Assembly (NCBI GenBank): GCA_903822495.1
Contig: CAIJPD010000063.1
Span: forward strand, 62,001 to 126,000
DNA length: 64,000 bases
Direction of reading: 5' to 3'
From: an uncultured Chloroflexota bacterium
Lineage (GTDB): Bacteria; Chloroflexota; Limnocylindria; Limnocylindrales; CSP1-4
The notes under the pieces were generated by a model. That model was not told the DNA's origin. It was given only the letters and a program-made list of their open reading frames with translations, and did no database searches. Positions within the stretch are counted from its first letter, which is position 1. Each line of letters starts with the position of its first letter. Position numbers and translations under genes: made by a program. This document shows, one piece after another, positions 29,048 to 37,872 of this stretch.

Positions 29048-29245
29048 ATGTCCCACTTCGCAGCGCGCTGGGCGGCCCGGCTGGCCGCCGCTCGCGATCG
29101 CCAGGACGGTCAGGGTCTGGCCGAGTACGCGCTCATGCTCGGCCTGATTGCCGTCGTGGCGATCGCCGCCATGACGTTCCTGGGCTCGGCGATCGACGGC
29201 ACCCTCGCCTTCGACTGGACGACCATCCGCGACTCCCGGCCCTGA
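29048..29245 (+). CDS. Flp-family (type IVb) pilin
   Basis: 65 residues: a basic leader of about 20, then [20 protein letters not shown], the Flp/Fap hallmark in which a Glu at the start of the hydrophobic helix (GLAEY) follows the prepilin cleavage site. It would be cleaved by a TadV-like prepilin peptidase and assembled by a Tad secretion system. No tad gene is in the window, so this is an orphan pilin locus. A GAGGT ribosome site lies about 10 nt before the ATG. Confidence 0.8.
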   Translation: MSHFAARWAARLAAARDRQDGQGLAEYALMLGLIAVVAIAAMTFLGSAIDGTLAFDWTTIRDSRP

Positions 29246-29270
29246 CGCCGGCCGCCCTCGGGACGGCGGG

Positions 29271-29738
29271 TCAGATACCCGCCCCAACGTCGGCCGCGCC
29301 ATCCGTTCCCGGACCCGACTGGCTCGGCGCGACCGGATGGCTCGGCGCGACCGGACGGCTGGGCACGACGGATCGGGGTGGTTCCGAGCGCCACCCGGCG
29401 GCCAGGTTGAGCATGATCACGAGGGCCGGGAGGCCGTAGGCCAGCACATACGGCCCGGCGTCGCACGGATCGTGGCGGCAGCCAGTGACATCGATGATCA
29501 GCTGGCAGGGAACGAAGAGCGCGACCCCGAGGAGCGCACCCGCTCGCGCCGCCGTGACGCTCTGCCGGATCCCGACGAGCCAGGCCAAGGCCAGGCCCAC
29601 GACCGTCCCGAAGACAGTCAGGACCGCCAGGATCCCCAGGCCCAACCAGAGGAGTCCCGCGAGCCGGAACGCCACGCGCTGCATCGCCGCTTCCACCTCC
29701 CGTCGAGCCGGGACGCAGGCACGAGCTGGCGCGGACAT
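29271..29738 (-). CDS. Hypothetical membrane protein (155 aa)
   Basis: Family not recognised. Three to four hydrophobic segments are visible: [50 protein letters not shown] and [28 protein letters not shown] loop with two cysteines sits between the last two. The tail ([17 protein letters not shown]) comes from a 21-bp tandem repeat. The ATG used has GGAGG five nt upstream, and a second ATG 18 codons later, also with GGAGG, is the alternative. Confidence 0.6.
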   Translation of the reverse strand: MSAPARACVPARREVEAAMQRVAFRLAGLLWLGLGILAVLTVFGTVVGLALAWLVGIRQSVTAARAGALLGVALFVPCQLIIDVTGCRHDPCDAGPYVLAYGLPALVIMLNLAAGWRSEPPRSVVPSRPVAPSHPVAPSQSGPGTDGAADVGAGI

Positions 29739-29835
29739 GGTGCCCTCCGCGCGTGCCGGGCACAAGGGGGACGGATGGCCCGGAAACGGGAAAACCCCGG
29801 CACGGGCCGGGGTCTTGGTTGCTGCGCCGGGCGGG

Positions 29836-29911
29836 TGGTGGAGCTACGGGGACTCGAACCCCGGACCTTCTGAATGCCATTCAGACGCTCTTCCAGCTGA
29901 GCTATAGCCCC
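29836..29911 (-). tRNA. tRNA-Ala(GGC)
   Basis: Full cloverleaf of 76 nt including an encoded CCA end. Acceptor GGGGCTA pairs with TAGCTCC and contains the G3-U70 wobble that identifies tRNA-Ala. The D arm is GCTCAGCTGGAAGAGC. The anticodon stem TCTGA/TCAGA encloses loop ATGGCAT with anticodon GGC. The T arm is CGGGG-TTCGAGT-CCCCG. Confidence 0.97.
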
Positions 29912-30086
29912 AGCGCCGGAGGCGGAGTATAGCAACTCGAGAGCGATCGCTTCTCGCGCGCCCGTGGCGGCGCCGGGAGTCGCCACGGGCGCCCCGTCAC
30001 CGGTGCGCCGTCGCGGAGGCCTGTGGCACTATCGCCCCGACGCGGGGCATGCGCCCCGGGCCCCGAGATCGGAGAGCCGGCGCCAC

Positions 30087-31514
30087 TTGGTCTTCTCGTC
30101 CGCCAGCTTCCTCTTCTTCTTCCTCCCCGCGGCCCTGGCGCTCTACCACGTCGCCCCGCGCCGGGCGCGCAATGGCGTCCTGCTCGCCTTCAGCCTCGTC
30201 TTCTACGCGTGGGGTGCGGGCACCTTCACCCTGGTCCTGGTGGCCTCCATCGCCGCGAACTTCGTGGTGGGGCTCAAGGTGGAGCAGGCCACGGACGCCG
30301 GGCTGGCCGGTCGCGCGCGGGCCTGGCTCGCGGCGGGCGTCGCGCTCAACGTGGGGCTGCTGGGCTACTTCAAGTACGCGAACCTGGCCGTCGCGACCTG
30401 GGACGCGGCCCTTGCCAGCGCGGGGATCCCGGCGGTGCCGTGGGCGCCCGTGTTGTTGCCGATCGGGATCTCGTTCTACACGTTCCACGCGATCAGCTAC
30501 CTGGTCGACATCTACCGCGGGACCGCCCGGCACCTGGTCCAGCCGGTGGACTTCGGGCTGTACATCCTGTTCTTCCCGCAACTCATTGCCGGGCCCATCG
30601 TCCGCTTCCACGAGATCCGCGACCAGCTGGTCGAGCGACGCGAGACCTGGGCCGCGTTCTCGGCGGGCCTCTACCGGTTCTCGCTCGGCCTGGGCAAGAA
30701 GGTCCTGATCGCGGACAGCGTGGCGCCCATCGTGAACGCCGTCTTCGGCATGCCGGCGGATCAGCTCAACGTGGCCTCGGCCCTGCTGGGACTGGTGGCG
30801 TACACCGTCCAGCTCTACTTCGACTTCAGCGGCTACTCGGACATGGCCCTTGGGCTGGGGCTGATGGTGGGAATCCGCCTGCCCGAGAACTTCGATCGCC
30901 CGTATGCGGCCCGGTCCATCACGGAATTCTGGCGGCGCTGGCACATGTCGCTGTCGCGCTGGTTCCGGGACTACCTGTACATCCCGCTGGGGGGCAACCG
31001 CGGCTCAACCGCGCGGACCTACCGCAACCTGATCATCGTCTTCCTGGTCACCGGGCTGTGGCATGGCGCCAACCTGACGTTCGTGGTGTGGGGTGCCTAC
31101 CACGGCGTGCTCCTCATCCTGGAGCGGGTGGCCGGCGTGGGCCGGTCGGCGGCGCCCCGGCGCGCCCTGCCCTGGCAGCCCATCACCATCGTGCTGGTGA
31201 TGGCGGGCTGGGTGGTCTTCCGCTCGCCCACGGTGGCCTATGCCATCGAGTACTTCGGGGCCTTCGGGCGGCTCCACCGGAGCATCCCGATCGGGGTGTC
31301 CCAGGCCGCCGATCCCATCGCCCTCATCGCCCTCGTGATCGGTTGCGCGTCCGTCCTGCTGCCCGGCTGGTTCGTGGCCGGTCGCGTGATCGAGCGCGCC
31401 GACGGGATCCCCGGCCGCGTCCTCCGCCTGGCGGCCATCGGCGTCCTCCTGCCGGCGTCGATCGTGCTGATCTCGGCCAGCGGCTTCAGCCCGTTCCTGT
31501 ACTTCCAGTTCTGA
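30087..31514 (+). CDS. MBOAT-family O-acyltransferase (AlgI-like)
   Basis: Polytopic membrane O-acyltransferase of about 475 residues. The hallmarks are SFYTFHAISYLVDIYRG, FFPQLIAGPIVRFHEI, YFDFSGYSDMALGLG, FWRRWHMSLSRWFRDYLY(I/V)PLGG and the catalytic-His motif GLWHGANLTFVVWG (His about 325). It moves acetyl groups across the membrane to extracytoplasmic polysaccharide. The TTG start sits at the first membrane helix (VFSSASFLFFFLP) with GGAGAG upstream. The next gene starts one nt after its stop and is the AlgJ-like partner. Confidence 0.92.
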   Translation: MVFSSASFLFFFLPAALALYHVAPRRARNGVLLAFSLVFYAWGAGTFTLVLVASIAANFVVGLKVEQATDAGLAGRARAWLAAGVALNVGLLGYFKYANLAVATWDAALASAGIPAVPWAPVLLPIGISFYTFHAISYLVDIYRGTARHLVQPVDFGLYILFFPQLIAGPIVRFHEIRDQLVERRETWAAFSAGLYRFSLGLGKKVLIADSVAPIVNAVFGMPADQLNVASALLGLVAYTVQLYFDFSGYSDMALGLGLMVGIRLPENFDRPYAARSITEFWRRWHMSLSRWFRDYLYIPLGGNRGSTARTYRNLIIVFLVTGLWHGANLTFVVWGAYHGVLLILERVAGVGRSAAPRRALPWQPITIVLVMAGWVVFRSPTVAYAIEYFGAFGRLHRSIPIGVSQAADPIALIALVIGCASVLLPGWFVAGRVIERADGIPGRVLRLAAIGVLLPASIVLISASGFSPFLYFQF

Positions 31515-31515
31515 G

Positions 31516-32721
31516 ATGACCCCGCCCGAGTTGACCCCGCCCGCGGTTCCCGGGGTCACCACCCATGACGGGGCCCACCTGCCACTCGCCAGCAGGAGTC
31601 GCCGTTGGCGCGTGGTGGATCGCCTGGCCATCGTGGCGTTCGCGCTGGCCCTCGTGCTGCCCAGCGCCGCGATGCTGGCCGGCGCCCGGCCGCAGGCTAT
31701 CGAGAACCGACCGCTCCTGACCGCGCCGCCATTCACCCCAGGCTCCATCTGGGACCCCGCCTGGTCGGCCGCCGTGGACCGGGCCATCGCCGACAACCTC
31801 GTGCTCCGGCCCCGGGCGATCCGCCTTCGGGCCGCCATCGACCTCGCGCTGAGCGGCTCGCCCAGCCCCGACGTGATCCGCGGCGTCGATGACTGGCTGT
31901 TCTACCGGGACGACCTCGTGGCCCTCTGCCCGGTGGGCGCCGCGGAGCTGGTCACGCGGCTGGACGCCGCCGCGGCCGCGTTTGCCGCCGCGGGCCAGGA
32001 GTTCCGGTTCATCATCGCGCCCGACAAGCACGTCTACTACGGCGACCGGCGACGACCGGACGACGGGATCCCGGCGCCGTGCACCGACGCGGCCCGGCCC
32101 AGCGTGCGGGCGGCCCTCGCGACCCGCGGCGCCTTCGCCGTGGACGGCTGGTCGGCGGTGGACTCGGCGCGGGCCGCGCTGCCCGGCACCGAGCTCTACT
32201 TCCGGCAGGATTCGCACTGGGTGCCGGTGGCGGCGCTGATGGCGATCCGCGATCTGATGCTGTCCCTGGACCCGGCGCTCTGGTCGGAGGCGGACGTGGT
32301 CGCCGGCGAGCCGCGGGCGTTCCAGATGGACCTGGCCCAGATCCTGGGCGTTCCACGCACGGAGGCCGCCCTGGACCCGTTGGTCCGTCCGGGCGTCCAG
32401 CTGCGCACCACGGCGGTCGAACCGCCCGCGGGCCTCCATCTGCCGTACCCGATCCAGCAGATCAGCGCTCAGGGCGATCGACGGCTCCTGGGGGGCCGCA
32501 CGGTCGTCGTGTACGACAGCTACTTCGGGCGCGCCACGAACAAGCTCGCCGCGTTCTTCGCCGACAGCACGTGGATCCACATCGACGACCTCAAGCAGAG
32601 CCCCGACCTGGTCCGCCAGCTGGGGCCCTTCGATCGGGTCATCTACGAGGAGGTGGAGCGCTACGTCTACCGGGCCCAGCTCGACACGCTCGTCGCGCCC
32701 CTCGTGAGGATCCCGCGCTGA
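31516..32721 (+). CDS. AlgJ/AlgX-like SGNH acetyltransferase
   Basis: Extracytoplasmic partner of the MBOAT protein: a type II membrane protein with one helix near residues 40-60 (RLAIVAFALALVLPSAAML) and an SGNH-like catalytic domain. Family marks are ENRPL just after the helix, GVDDWLFYRDD, the Asp-x-His pair in FRQDSHWVPVAA (about residue 232) and the nucleophilic Ser in VVYDSYFGR (about residue 335). Together the two genes would O-acetylate an exported polysaccharide. The polysaccharide is not identifiable here, and no glycosyltransferases are in the window. Confidence 0.88.
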   Translation: MTPPELTPPAVPGVTTHDGAHLPLASRSRRWRVVDRLAIVAFALALVLPSAAMLAGARPQAIENRPLLTAPPFTPGSIWDPAWSAAVDRAIADNLVLRPRAIRLRAAIDLALSGSPSPDVIRGVDDWLFYRDDLVALCPVGAAELVTRLDAAAAAFAAAGQEFRFIIAPDKHVYYGDRRRPDDGIPAPCTDAARPSVRAALATRGAFAVDGWSAVDSARAALPGTELYFRQDSHWVPVAALMAIRDLMLSLDPALWSEADVVAGEPRAFQMDLAQILGVPRTEAALDPLVRPGVQLRTTAVEPPAGLHLPYPIQQISAQGDRRLLGGRTVVVYDSYFGRATNKLAAFFADSTWIHIDDLKQSPDLVRQLGPFDRVIYEEVERYVYRAQLDTLVAPLVRIPR

Positions 32722-32752
32722 CCGGCCGCGGCGTCCCCGCGAGTGCCGGGAC

Positions 32753-33649
32753 GTGAGCCCCCCGAGCCGGCGGCCCGTCCCCACGGTCGAAGCCCCCGGC
32801 CTGATCCAGCTGCCCAGCGGGCCGTTGGCCTACCTCCTCCGCCGATCGGCGCGGGCGCGCGGCATGCGGATCACCATCGACCCGGCGCGCGGTGTGGTGG
32901 TCACGATCCCGGTTCCCGCCCGGCGCGGCTGGGGGCACCCCGAGGCGCGCATCGACACGTTCCTGCTGGAGCGGGAGGCGTGGCTGCGCCGGCACCTTGG
33001 CCGGCACGAGCGGCTGCGCGTCGAGGTGGCGGGACGCGGGCAGGTCCGCGATGGCGGCTCCGTGCGCTACCGCGGGGAGCTGCACCAGGTCCGGATCGGG
33101 GCCGCGCCGAAGGGCACCCGACGCTCGGTGGTGCTTCGCGAGGGCGATGCGGACGGCGACGTGCTGGTCGTCGTGCTGGCCGCTCGCGACCGACGCCCGC
33201 CCGCCCGCGTCGTCGCCGACTGGTGCCGGGAGCGTGCCCGCGAGGCGATCGAGCGCGCCCTCGCCGAGCATGGGCCGGCGCTCGGCGTGGTCCCGACCGG
33301 CGTGGCGCTCCGCGATCCGCGGACACGCTGGGGGAGCGCCTCGCGCCGGGGCCGCCTGTCGTTCTCGTGGCGCCTGGTCCTGGCCCCGCCAGAGGCGCTG
33401 GAGACGGTGGCCATCCACGAGCTGGCCCACCTCCGGGTCTTCGGGCATGGGCCGCGCTTCTGGGAGCTGGTGGCCAGCCGCCGCCCCGACCACCTGGTCT
33501 GGCGGCGCTGGCTCCGCCAGCATGCGTTCGAGCTGCACTCGGCATTGACGCCCGCGTCCCCGGCGGGCCCGGGCGATCCGGTGGCCCAGGGGGGTCCGGC
33601 GCCCCCGGGGGGTCCGGCGGCCCAACCGGCCCCCGGCGCCGCGCGCTAG
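32753..33649 (+). CDS. DUF45 / YgjP-like zinc metallopeptidase
   Basis: Soluble protein of 298 residues with the zinc motif HELAHLRVFGHGPRFW near residue 222 (HExxH plus a third His). It is preceded by the family's TRWGSASRRGRLSFSWRL block and an N-terminal beta domain (RSARARGMRITIDPARGVVV). This is the M48-like YgjP/DUF45 group, often linked to restriction or stress loci. No such partner is seen. The GTG start is closely followed by conserved sequence. The Pro/Gly tail is low-complexity. The stop is one nt from the nitrilase ATG. Confidence 0.85.
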   Translation: MSPPSRRPVPTVEAPGLIQLPSGPLAYLLRRSARARGMRITIDPARGVVVTIPVPARRGWGHPEARIDTFLLEREAWLRRHLGRHERLRVEVAGRGQVRDGGSVRYRGELHQVRIGAAPKGTRRSVVLREGDADGDVLVVVLAARDRRPPARVVADWCRERAREAIERALAEHGPALGVVPTGVALRDPRTRWGSASRRGRLSFSWRLVLAPPEALETVAIHELAHLRVFGHGPRFWELVASRRPDHLVWRRWLRQHAFELHSALTPASPAGPGDPVAQGGPAPPGGPAAQPAPGAAR

Positions 33650-33650
33650 C

Positions 33651-34748
33651 ATGGGCCGCATGGAGCCCCTCACTCGCTTCAGGGCCGCCGCCGTCCAGGC
33701 CAGCCCGGTCTGGCTGGACAAGGCCGCGACCGTTGCCAAGGCCTGCCGCCTCATCGCCGAGGCCGCCGCGGACGGCAACCGCCTCATCGTCTTCCCCGAA
33801 GCCTGGATCCCCACCTTCCCGTACTGGCCGCGCGCGCTCTCGCAGCCGGACAAGGGACTGAGCCAGGACGCGTACGTCGCCCTCTACCGCCAGGCCGTGG
33901 ACGTGCCGGGGCCGGAGACCGAGGCGCTGGGCGAGGCGGCCCGCAAGGCCAACGCCACCGTGGTCATGGGCGTCAACGAGCGCGACGCGGGCCTGGGGGC
34001 CACGCTCTTCAACACCCTGCTCTACTTCGGCCCCGACGGGCAGCTCATCGGCCGGCACCGCAAGCTCCATCCCACCTGGGACGAGCGCGCGATCTGGGGG
34101 ATGGGCGACGGCACAGACCTCGCGGTCTACGACACGCCGGTCGGCCGGCTGGGTGGCCTGATCTGTGGCAACAACTCCATGACGCTGGCCAAGTACTTCC
34201 TGTTCGCCAGCGGGGAGCAGGTCCATGTCGCGGTCTGGCCCAATCGCCACAGCATCTCGGAGATGGCCGAGTTGGTCACCCGCGGGTACGCGCTGGAGGG
34301 CCAGGTCTTCGTGGTGTCCGCGTGCGGGGTCATCGACGAGGCGGACGTGCCCGCCGACTTCCCGCTCAAGGCCCGCACCGCCTGGGACATCGATGGCGGG
34401 AGTGGGATCGTCGGGCCCAACGGTCGCTGGTTGGCCGGTCCGGTCTACGGGCGGGAGGCGATCGTGAGCGCGGAGATCGACCTCGACCGGATCATCGCGG
34501 CGAAGGCCAACCAGGATGTCGTGGGTCACTACGGACGGCCTGATCTCTTCCGGCTGCAGGTGCGGCGCGGCGAGCCGTGGGTCAACATGGTGACGGACGC
34601 CTCCCCGGGTGCGCTGGGCGGCGACGGTTGGGCGGGGGTCGACGGCACACCCGCGCACGACGGGCCTACGCGCGGTGCCGAGCCGACGCGGAGCGCCGCA
34701 CCGTCACCCGGCACCGCGCCGGCGCACGACCGGGGAAGGGGAGCGTGA
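33651..34748 (+). CDS. Nitrilase-family carbon-nitrogen hydrolase
   Basis: Nitrilase-superfamily enzyme (365 residues) with the catalytic set intact: Glu in VFPEAWIPTFPYWPR (about 50), Lys in HRKLHPTWDERAIWG (about 138, which also holds the second Glu) and Cys in GGLICGNNSMTLA (about 172). The residues after the cysteine are GNN, where most nitrilases have WEN or GEN, so the substrate pocket probably differs. It lies in a tight run with an AhpD-like and a PEP-mutase/ICL-like gene. The ATG used follows the previous stop by one nt, and a second ATG nine nt on is possible. Confidence 0.85.
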   Translation: MGRMEPLTRFRAAAVQASPVWLDKAATVAKACRLIAEAAADGNRLIVFPEAWIPTFPYWPRALSQPDKGLSQDAYVALYRQAVDVPGPETEALGEAARKANATVVMGVNERDAGLGATLFNTLLYFGPDGQLIGRHRKLHPTWDERAIWGMGDGTDLAVYDTPVGRLGGLICGNNSMTLAKYFLFASGEQVHVAVWPNRHSISEMAELVTRGYALEGQVFVVSACGVIDEADVPADFPLKARTAWDIDGGSGIVGPNGRWLAGPVYGREAIVSAEIDLDRIIAAKANQDVVGHYGRPDLFRLQVRRGEPWVNMVTDASPGALGGDGWAGVDGTPAHDGPTRGAEPTRSAAPSPGTAPAHDRGRGA

Positions 34749-35251
34749 TGCGGATCGACTACAAGCACCGGCCCGAGGTCTACCGCCCGATGCGGGCGCT
34801 CAAGGAGGCCGAGGACGCCGGAACGCTGGAGCCCGCGCTCCTGGAGCTGATCCGGATCCGGGCCTCGCAGCTCAACGGCTGCGCCCGCTGCCTCGAGATC
34901 CACACCAAGGACGCCCGGGCGATGGGCGAGGACCCCATGCGGGTCGACCTGGTGGCGGCCTGGCGCGAGACTCAGCTCTACTCCGAGCGCGAACGCGCGG
35001 CCCTGGCCTGGACCGAGGAGCTGACGCTGCTCGCCGAGCGGACGGTCCCGGACGAGCTGTACGAGGCGACCCGCGCCGTCCTGTCGGAGGACGAGGTGGT
35101 CCAGCTGACGATGGCGGTCATCACGATCAACGCGTGGAATCGGCTCGCGATCGCCTTCCGCGCGCCGGTCGGGCTCCACGTCCCGCGGGTGAAGGCCCCC
35201 GGCGCGGCCGAAGCCCCCGGGGCGGCCCAGGCTCCGGGCGCGGCGTCGTGA
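34748..35251 (+). CDS. AhpD / carboxymuconolactone-decarboxylase-family protein
   Basis: Small all-helical protein of the CMD/AhpD family (167 residues). The redox pair CARC (C45, C48) is followed by a His (EIHTKDA), as in AhpD-like peroxidase enzymes, and ERERAALAWTEELTLL is the second family block. It probably acts as a thiol-dependent peroxidase or oxidoreductase. The Ala/Pro/Gly tail carries an AP-GAA repeat. It overlaps the nitrilase stop (TGATG) and the next gene (GTGA), so the three are translationally coupled. Confidence 0.88.
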   Translation: MRIDYKHRPEVYRPMRALKEAEDAGTLEPALLELIRIRASQLNGCARCLEIHTKDARAMGEDPMRVDLVAAWRETQLYSERERAALAWTEELTLLAERTVPDELYEATRAVLSEDEVVQLTMAVITINAWNRLAIAFRAPVGLHVPRVKAPGAAEAPGAAQAPGAAS

Positions 35252-36060
35252 GCCTGCCGCAGCCGCCATCCACGCCGGAGCTCGCGGCGAAGGCATCCGC
35301 GCTCCTCGCCCTCCACCAGGCCGCGCAGCCGCTGGTCCTGCCCAACGCCTGGGACGTGCCGTCGGCCAGGGCCGTGGCGGCGGCCGGCTTCCCGGCCGTC
35401 GCGACGTCGAGCAGGGCGGTCGGCGATTCGATCGGTGAGCCGGACAACGATTCGAGCGATCCGCGTCTCATCTTCAACGACTTGGCCCGGATCGCCGCCG
35501 GCGTGGTGGTGCCGGTGACGGCGGACCTGCAGGCCGGGCTTCGGCTGGATCCCGACGACCTCGTGGGCTACGCGCTCCACGCGGGCATCGCCGGTTGCAA
35601 CCTCGAGGACACCGATCATCACGGGCCGGCCGTGCTCGTGGCGGCGGAGCTCCAGGCCACGTACATTGCGGCGGTCCGCGCCGCGGCCGACGCGCGCGGT
35701 GTCCACCTGGTGATCAACGCGCGGATCGACGCGTTCATTCGCAAGGCCGGCACGGATGCGGAGCAGCTGGCGGAGACGCTCCGGCGCGGCCGGCTCTACC
35801 TGGCGGCCGGTGCGGATTGCGTCTACCCGATCGGGCTCGCGGACCCCGAGGTGATCGCGCAACTGGTCGCGGAGCTCCCGGGACCCATCAACATCATCGC
35901 GCGGCGCGGCGGGCTGACCGTTGCGCAGCTGGCGGTGCTCGGCGTCCGCCGGATCAGCATGGGCGCGGGGATCCACCAGCTGGTCATGGCCGACCTGGGG
36001 GCGCGCCTGGCGCGCCTCGCCGCGGGCGACAGCCTCGACGCCGCCTGGCCGGCCGGCTGA
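35248..36060 (+). CDS. Isocitrate lyase / PEP-mutase-family protein
   Basis: TIM-barrel enzyme of the PEP mutase/isocitrate lyase superfamily (270 residues). Characteristic blocks are LVLPNAWDVPSARAVAAAGF at the N terminus, VPVTADLQAGL (the metal-binding Asp region), GCNLEDTD and a substrate-side NARIDAF. The KKCGH-type active-site loop of true isocitrate lyase is absent, as in the many small paralogues of unknown substrate. These can be C-C lyases or phosphonate enzymes. GTG start, overlapping the AhpD-like stop. Confidence 0.85.
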   Translation: MSLPQPPSTPELAAKASALLALHQAAQPLVLPNAWDVPSARAVAAAGFPAVATSSRAVGDSIGEPDNDSSDPRLIFNDLARIAAGVVVPVTADLQAGLRLDPDDLVGYALHAGIAGCNLEDTDHHGPAVLVAAELQATYIAAVRAAADARGVHLVINARIDAFIRKAGTDAEQLAETLRRGRLYLAAGADCVYPIGLADPEVIAQLVAELPGPINIIARRGGLTVAQLAVLGVRRISMGAGIHQLVMADLGARLARLAAGDSLDAAWPAG

Positions 36061-36111
36061 TCCAGCCGATCACCGCCCCACCCGCCGTCGCCCGTAGCCG
36101 AGCAGCCCGCC

Positions 36112-36663
36112 GTGTCCGTCTCCATTGACACCCAGCGCCTGGTGCTGCGCCCGCTGCCCGCGGAGGCGGCCGCCGCCCTGCCCGACGACCGGGCGTTGGC
36201 CGCCCAGATCCTGGAGGCGGGTCTGGACCCCGCGTGGCCCCTCGATGACATCGCCGGCAACCTCCGGCTCCAGGCCGACGCGCCGCGGGCCGACGAGCCG
36301 TTCGGCGTCTGGGCGGTGATCGAGCGCGAGACGGACACCGTGGTCGGCGAGGTTGGCTTCGAGGGCCATCCGGCCGCCGGCACCGTGGAGCTCTTCTTCA
36401 GCGTGGTGCCCAGCCGTCGCCGACGCGGCTACGCCACGGAAGCCGCCCGGGCACTCATCGGCTGGGCGTTCGACCAACCCGACGTCCACCACGTGGTGGC
36501 GCGCTGCCAGCCCCAGAACTTCGCCTCGATCGGGACGCTGGAGCGATCCGGCTTCCACCTGGTCGGCGAGGAGAAGGGCCTGCTCCAGTGGCAGGCCAGC
36601 GATCGGCACCACCCGGAGCATCGGCACTGGTGGCAGGCGGACCGCGGTCACCGGAATCGCTGA
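36112..36663 (+). CDS. GNAT-family N-acetyltransferase
   Basis: RimJ/RimL-like acetyltransferase of 183 residues. It opens with the typical TQRLVLRPL strand. The acetyl-CoA site is the VVPSRRRRGYATEAARALIGWAF motif A, followed by HHVVARCQPQNFASIGTLERSGF, where a normal Asn-x-x-S pattern ends the fold. GTG start. It ends the five-gene run that began with the DUF45 peptidase. Substrate unknown. Confidence 0.88.
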   Translation: MSVSIDTQRLVLRPLPAEAAAALPDDRALAAQILEAGLDPAWPLDDIAGNLRLQADAPRADEPFGVWAVIERETDTVVGEVGFEGHPAAGTVELFFSVVPSRRRRGYATEAARALIGWAFDQPDVHHVVARCQPQNFASIGTLERSGFHLVGEEKGLLQWQASDRHHPEHRHWWQADRGHRNR

Positions 36664-37057
36664 CGCCCTCTGGCGGCCGCATCACGCGGGCGCGGTCCCG
36701 GACCAGCCCGGTTCGGGTGTGACCTGGGGCGGACGCAGGCGCGGACAACGGACGGACGCAGACGCGGGCAACGCGCCGGCCCGGCGGTTGTCCCCAGATT
36801 CCCAAGGGGATGTCGTTGGCCGACGTCGCTCGACGGGCCCCGTCCGCCCGCCTGCGCATGCGGCCCAATCCCTGCCACGCGCCCACCACACGGGCATGTG
36901 GCACCGCGTTCGGGCTCGGGAGGCCAGTCCGCCGCCGTCCACCGGCCATCGGCGCTCACAGACGTCGCCCAATGGCATGGGGGTGGGAATCCGGCGATTT
37001 CCGGTCTGAGGCGCCAGCGTCGCGGGCCCGGCCCGGCGCCGCGACCGCTGACGCGGA
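36664..37057. other. Intergenic region between convergent acetyltransferase genes
   Basis: About 390 bp with no convincing gene on either strand. It contains a 21-bp imperfect direct repeat (36730 and 36753). Otherwise nothing recognisable is seen. Confidence 0.5.
36730..36773 (+). repeat. 21-bp imperfect direct repeat
   Basis: CGGACGCAG-(G/A)-CGCGG-(A/G)-CAACG occurs twice with a 23-bp period and two mismatches in 21. Confidence 0.65.
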
Positions 37058-37612
37058 TCAGCGCAGCTCGCCGGCCAGCAGGTCCATGAGCAGGTTGTCG
37101 TGGCGGGTGCCGTCCGGGCCGGTCTCGTAGTTGCGCATGACGCCGACGGGGCGAAAGCCCACCCTCGCGTAGACGTGGATCGCCCGCTCGTTGGCGACGG
37201 CCGGGTCGATGGTCAGGCGGACATGGCCGCGGACCTCCAGCAGCCAGCGCGCCAGCGTCCGGATGGCGTCCGTGCCCAGCCCCCGGTCCTGGGCCTCCTC
37301 GCCCAGGAAGACGTCGATGCCGGCGGAGTGGTAGTTGGGGTCGGGCTCCTCGGCAAACTGGATGCTGCCCACCAGGCGATCGCCCGCCTCGATCGCAAAG
37401 ACGCCCGTCTCCTCGCCTGCCTCGAGCCATTTGTCCGCCAGCGCCAGCGGCTCGCCGGGGTTCCAGCAACGGCGCGCGGACGGCTGGGCGAGGATCGCCG
37501 CGACGGCGTCGCGATCGGCCACGACGGCGGGCCGAAGCCGGACCAACCCGCCCTGGAGCACGGGCACTGGGACCGGGGAGGGCAGGGTGTGGTCGGTGGG
37601 CATGGCCTGCAT
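37058..37612 (-). CDS. GNAT-family N-acetyltransferase (AAC(6')-like)
   Basis: 184-residue acetyltransferase resembling the AAC(6')/RimJ group: LVRLRPAVVADRDAVAAIL at the start, RCWNPGEPLALADKW, the acetyl-CoA-binding GLGTDAIRTLARWLL after GIDVFLGEEAQDRG, and AIHVYARVGFRPVGVMRNY at the end. The pattern matches the family named for aminoglycoside 6'-acetylation, but most environmental members are not resistance enzymes and none is shown here. An alternative ATG lies three codons in (MPTDHTL). Confidence 0.85.
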   Translation of the reverse strand: MQAMPTDHTLPSPVPVPVLQGGLVRLRPAVVADRDAVAAILAQPSARRCWNPGEPLALADKWLEAGEETGVFAIEAGDRLVGSIQFAEEPDPNYHSAGIDVFLGEEAQDRGLGTDAIRTLARWLLEVRGHVRLTIDPAVANERAIHVYARVGFRPVGVMRNYETGPDGTRHDNLLMDLLAGELR

Positions 37613-37651
37613 CCTGGGACATGGCCGGGCCAGAAGGGGGCCCTGGGGAGA

Positions 37652-37727
37652 TGGTGGAGATGAGGGGACTCGAACCCCTGACCCCCGCGATGCGAACGCG
37701 GTGCTCTTCCGGCTGAGCTACATCCCC
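37652..37727 (-). tRNA. tRNA-Ala(CGC)
   Basis: 76-nt cloverleaf with encoded CCA. Acceptor GGGGATG / CATCTCC again contains the G3-U70 pair. The D arm is GCTCAGCCGGAAGAGC. The anticodon stem CCGCG/CGCGG surrounds loop TTCGCAT, anticodon CGC, decoding GCG. The T arm is AGGGG-TTCGAGT-CCCCT. Confidence 0.97.
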
Positions 37728-37872
37728 ACGGACGGGCGGGCGCGCGAGGCGCCGGACCGGGGGCAGAGTGTAGCACGGAGACCCGGCCGTGGCCCCACTC
37801 GGGGACGCGCGGATGGACCGGCGTGGCGGCCCCGGGGGACTCGATCGGTGGGCCTTCCGGAGTCGAATCCGG

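Noticed and set aside
28736-29302. Longer leuS starting upstream
   Set aside because: The open frame continues but conservation ends at the GTG 28735, and it would overlap the Flp pilin gene.
36682-36978. Minus-strand open frame of 98 codons between the two GNAT genes
   Set aside because: Arg/Pro/Gly-rich, no ribosome site and no domain; typical of stop-poor GC-rich DNA.
37058-37612. Aminoglycoside resistance gene
   Set aside because: Only general GNAT/AAC(6')-like features; no mobile context and many housekeeping relatives share the pattern.
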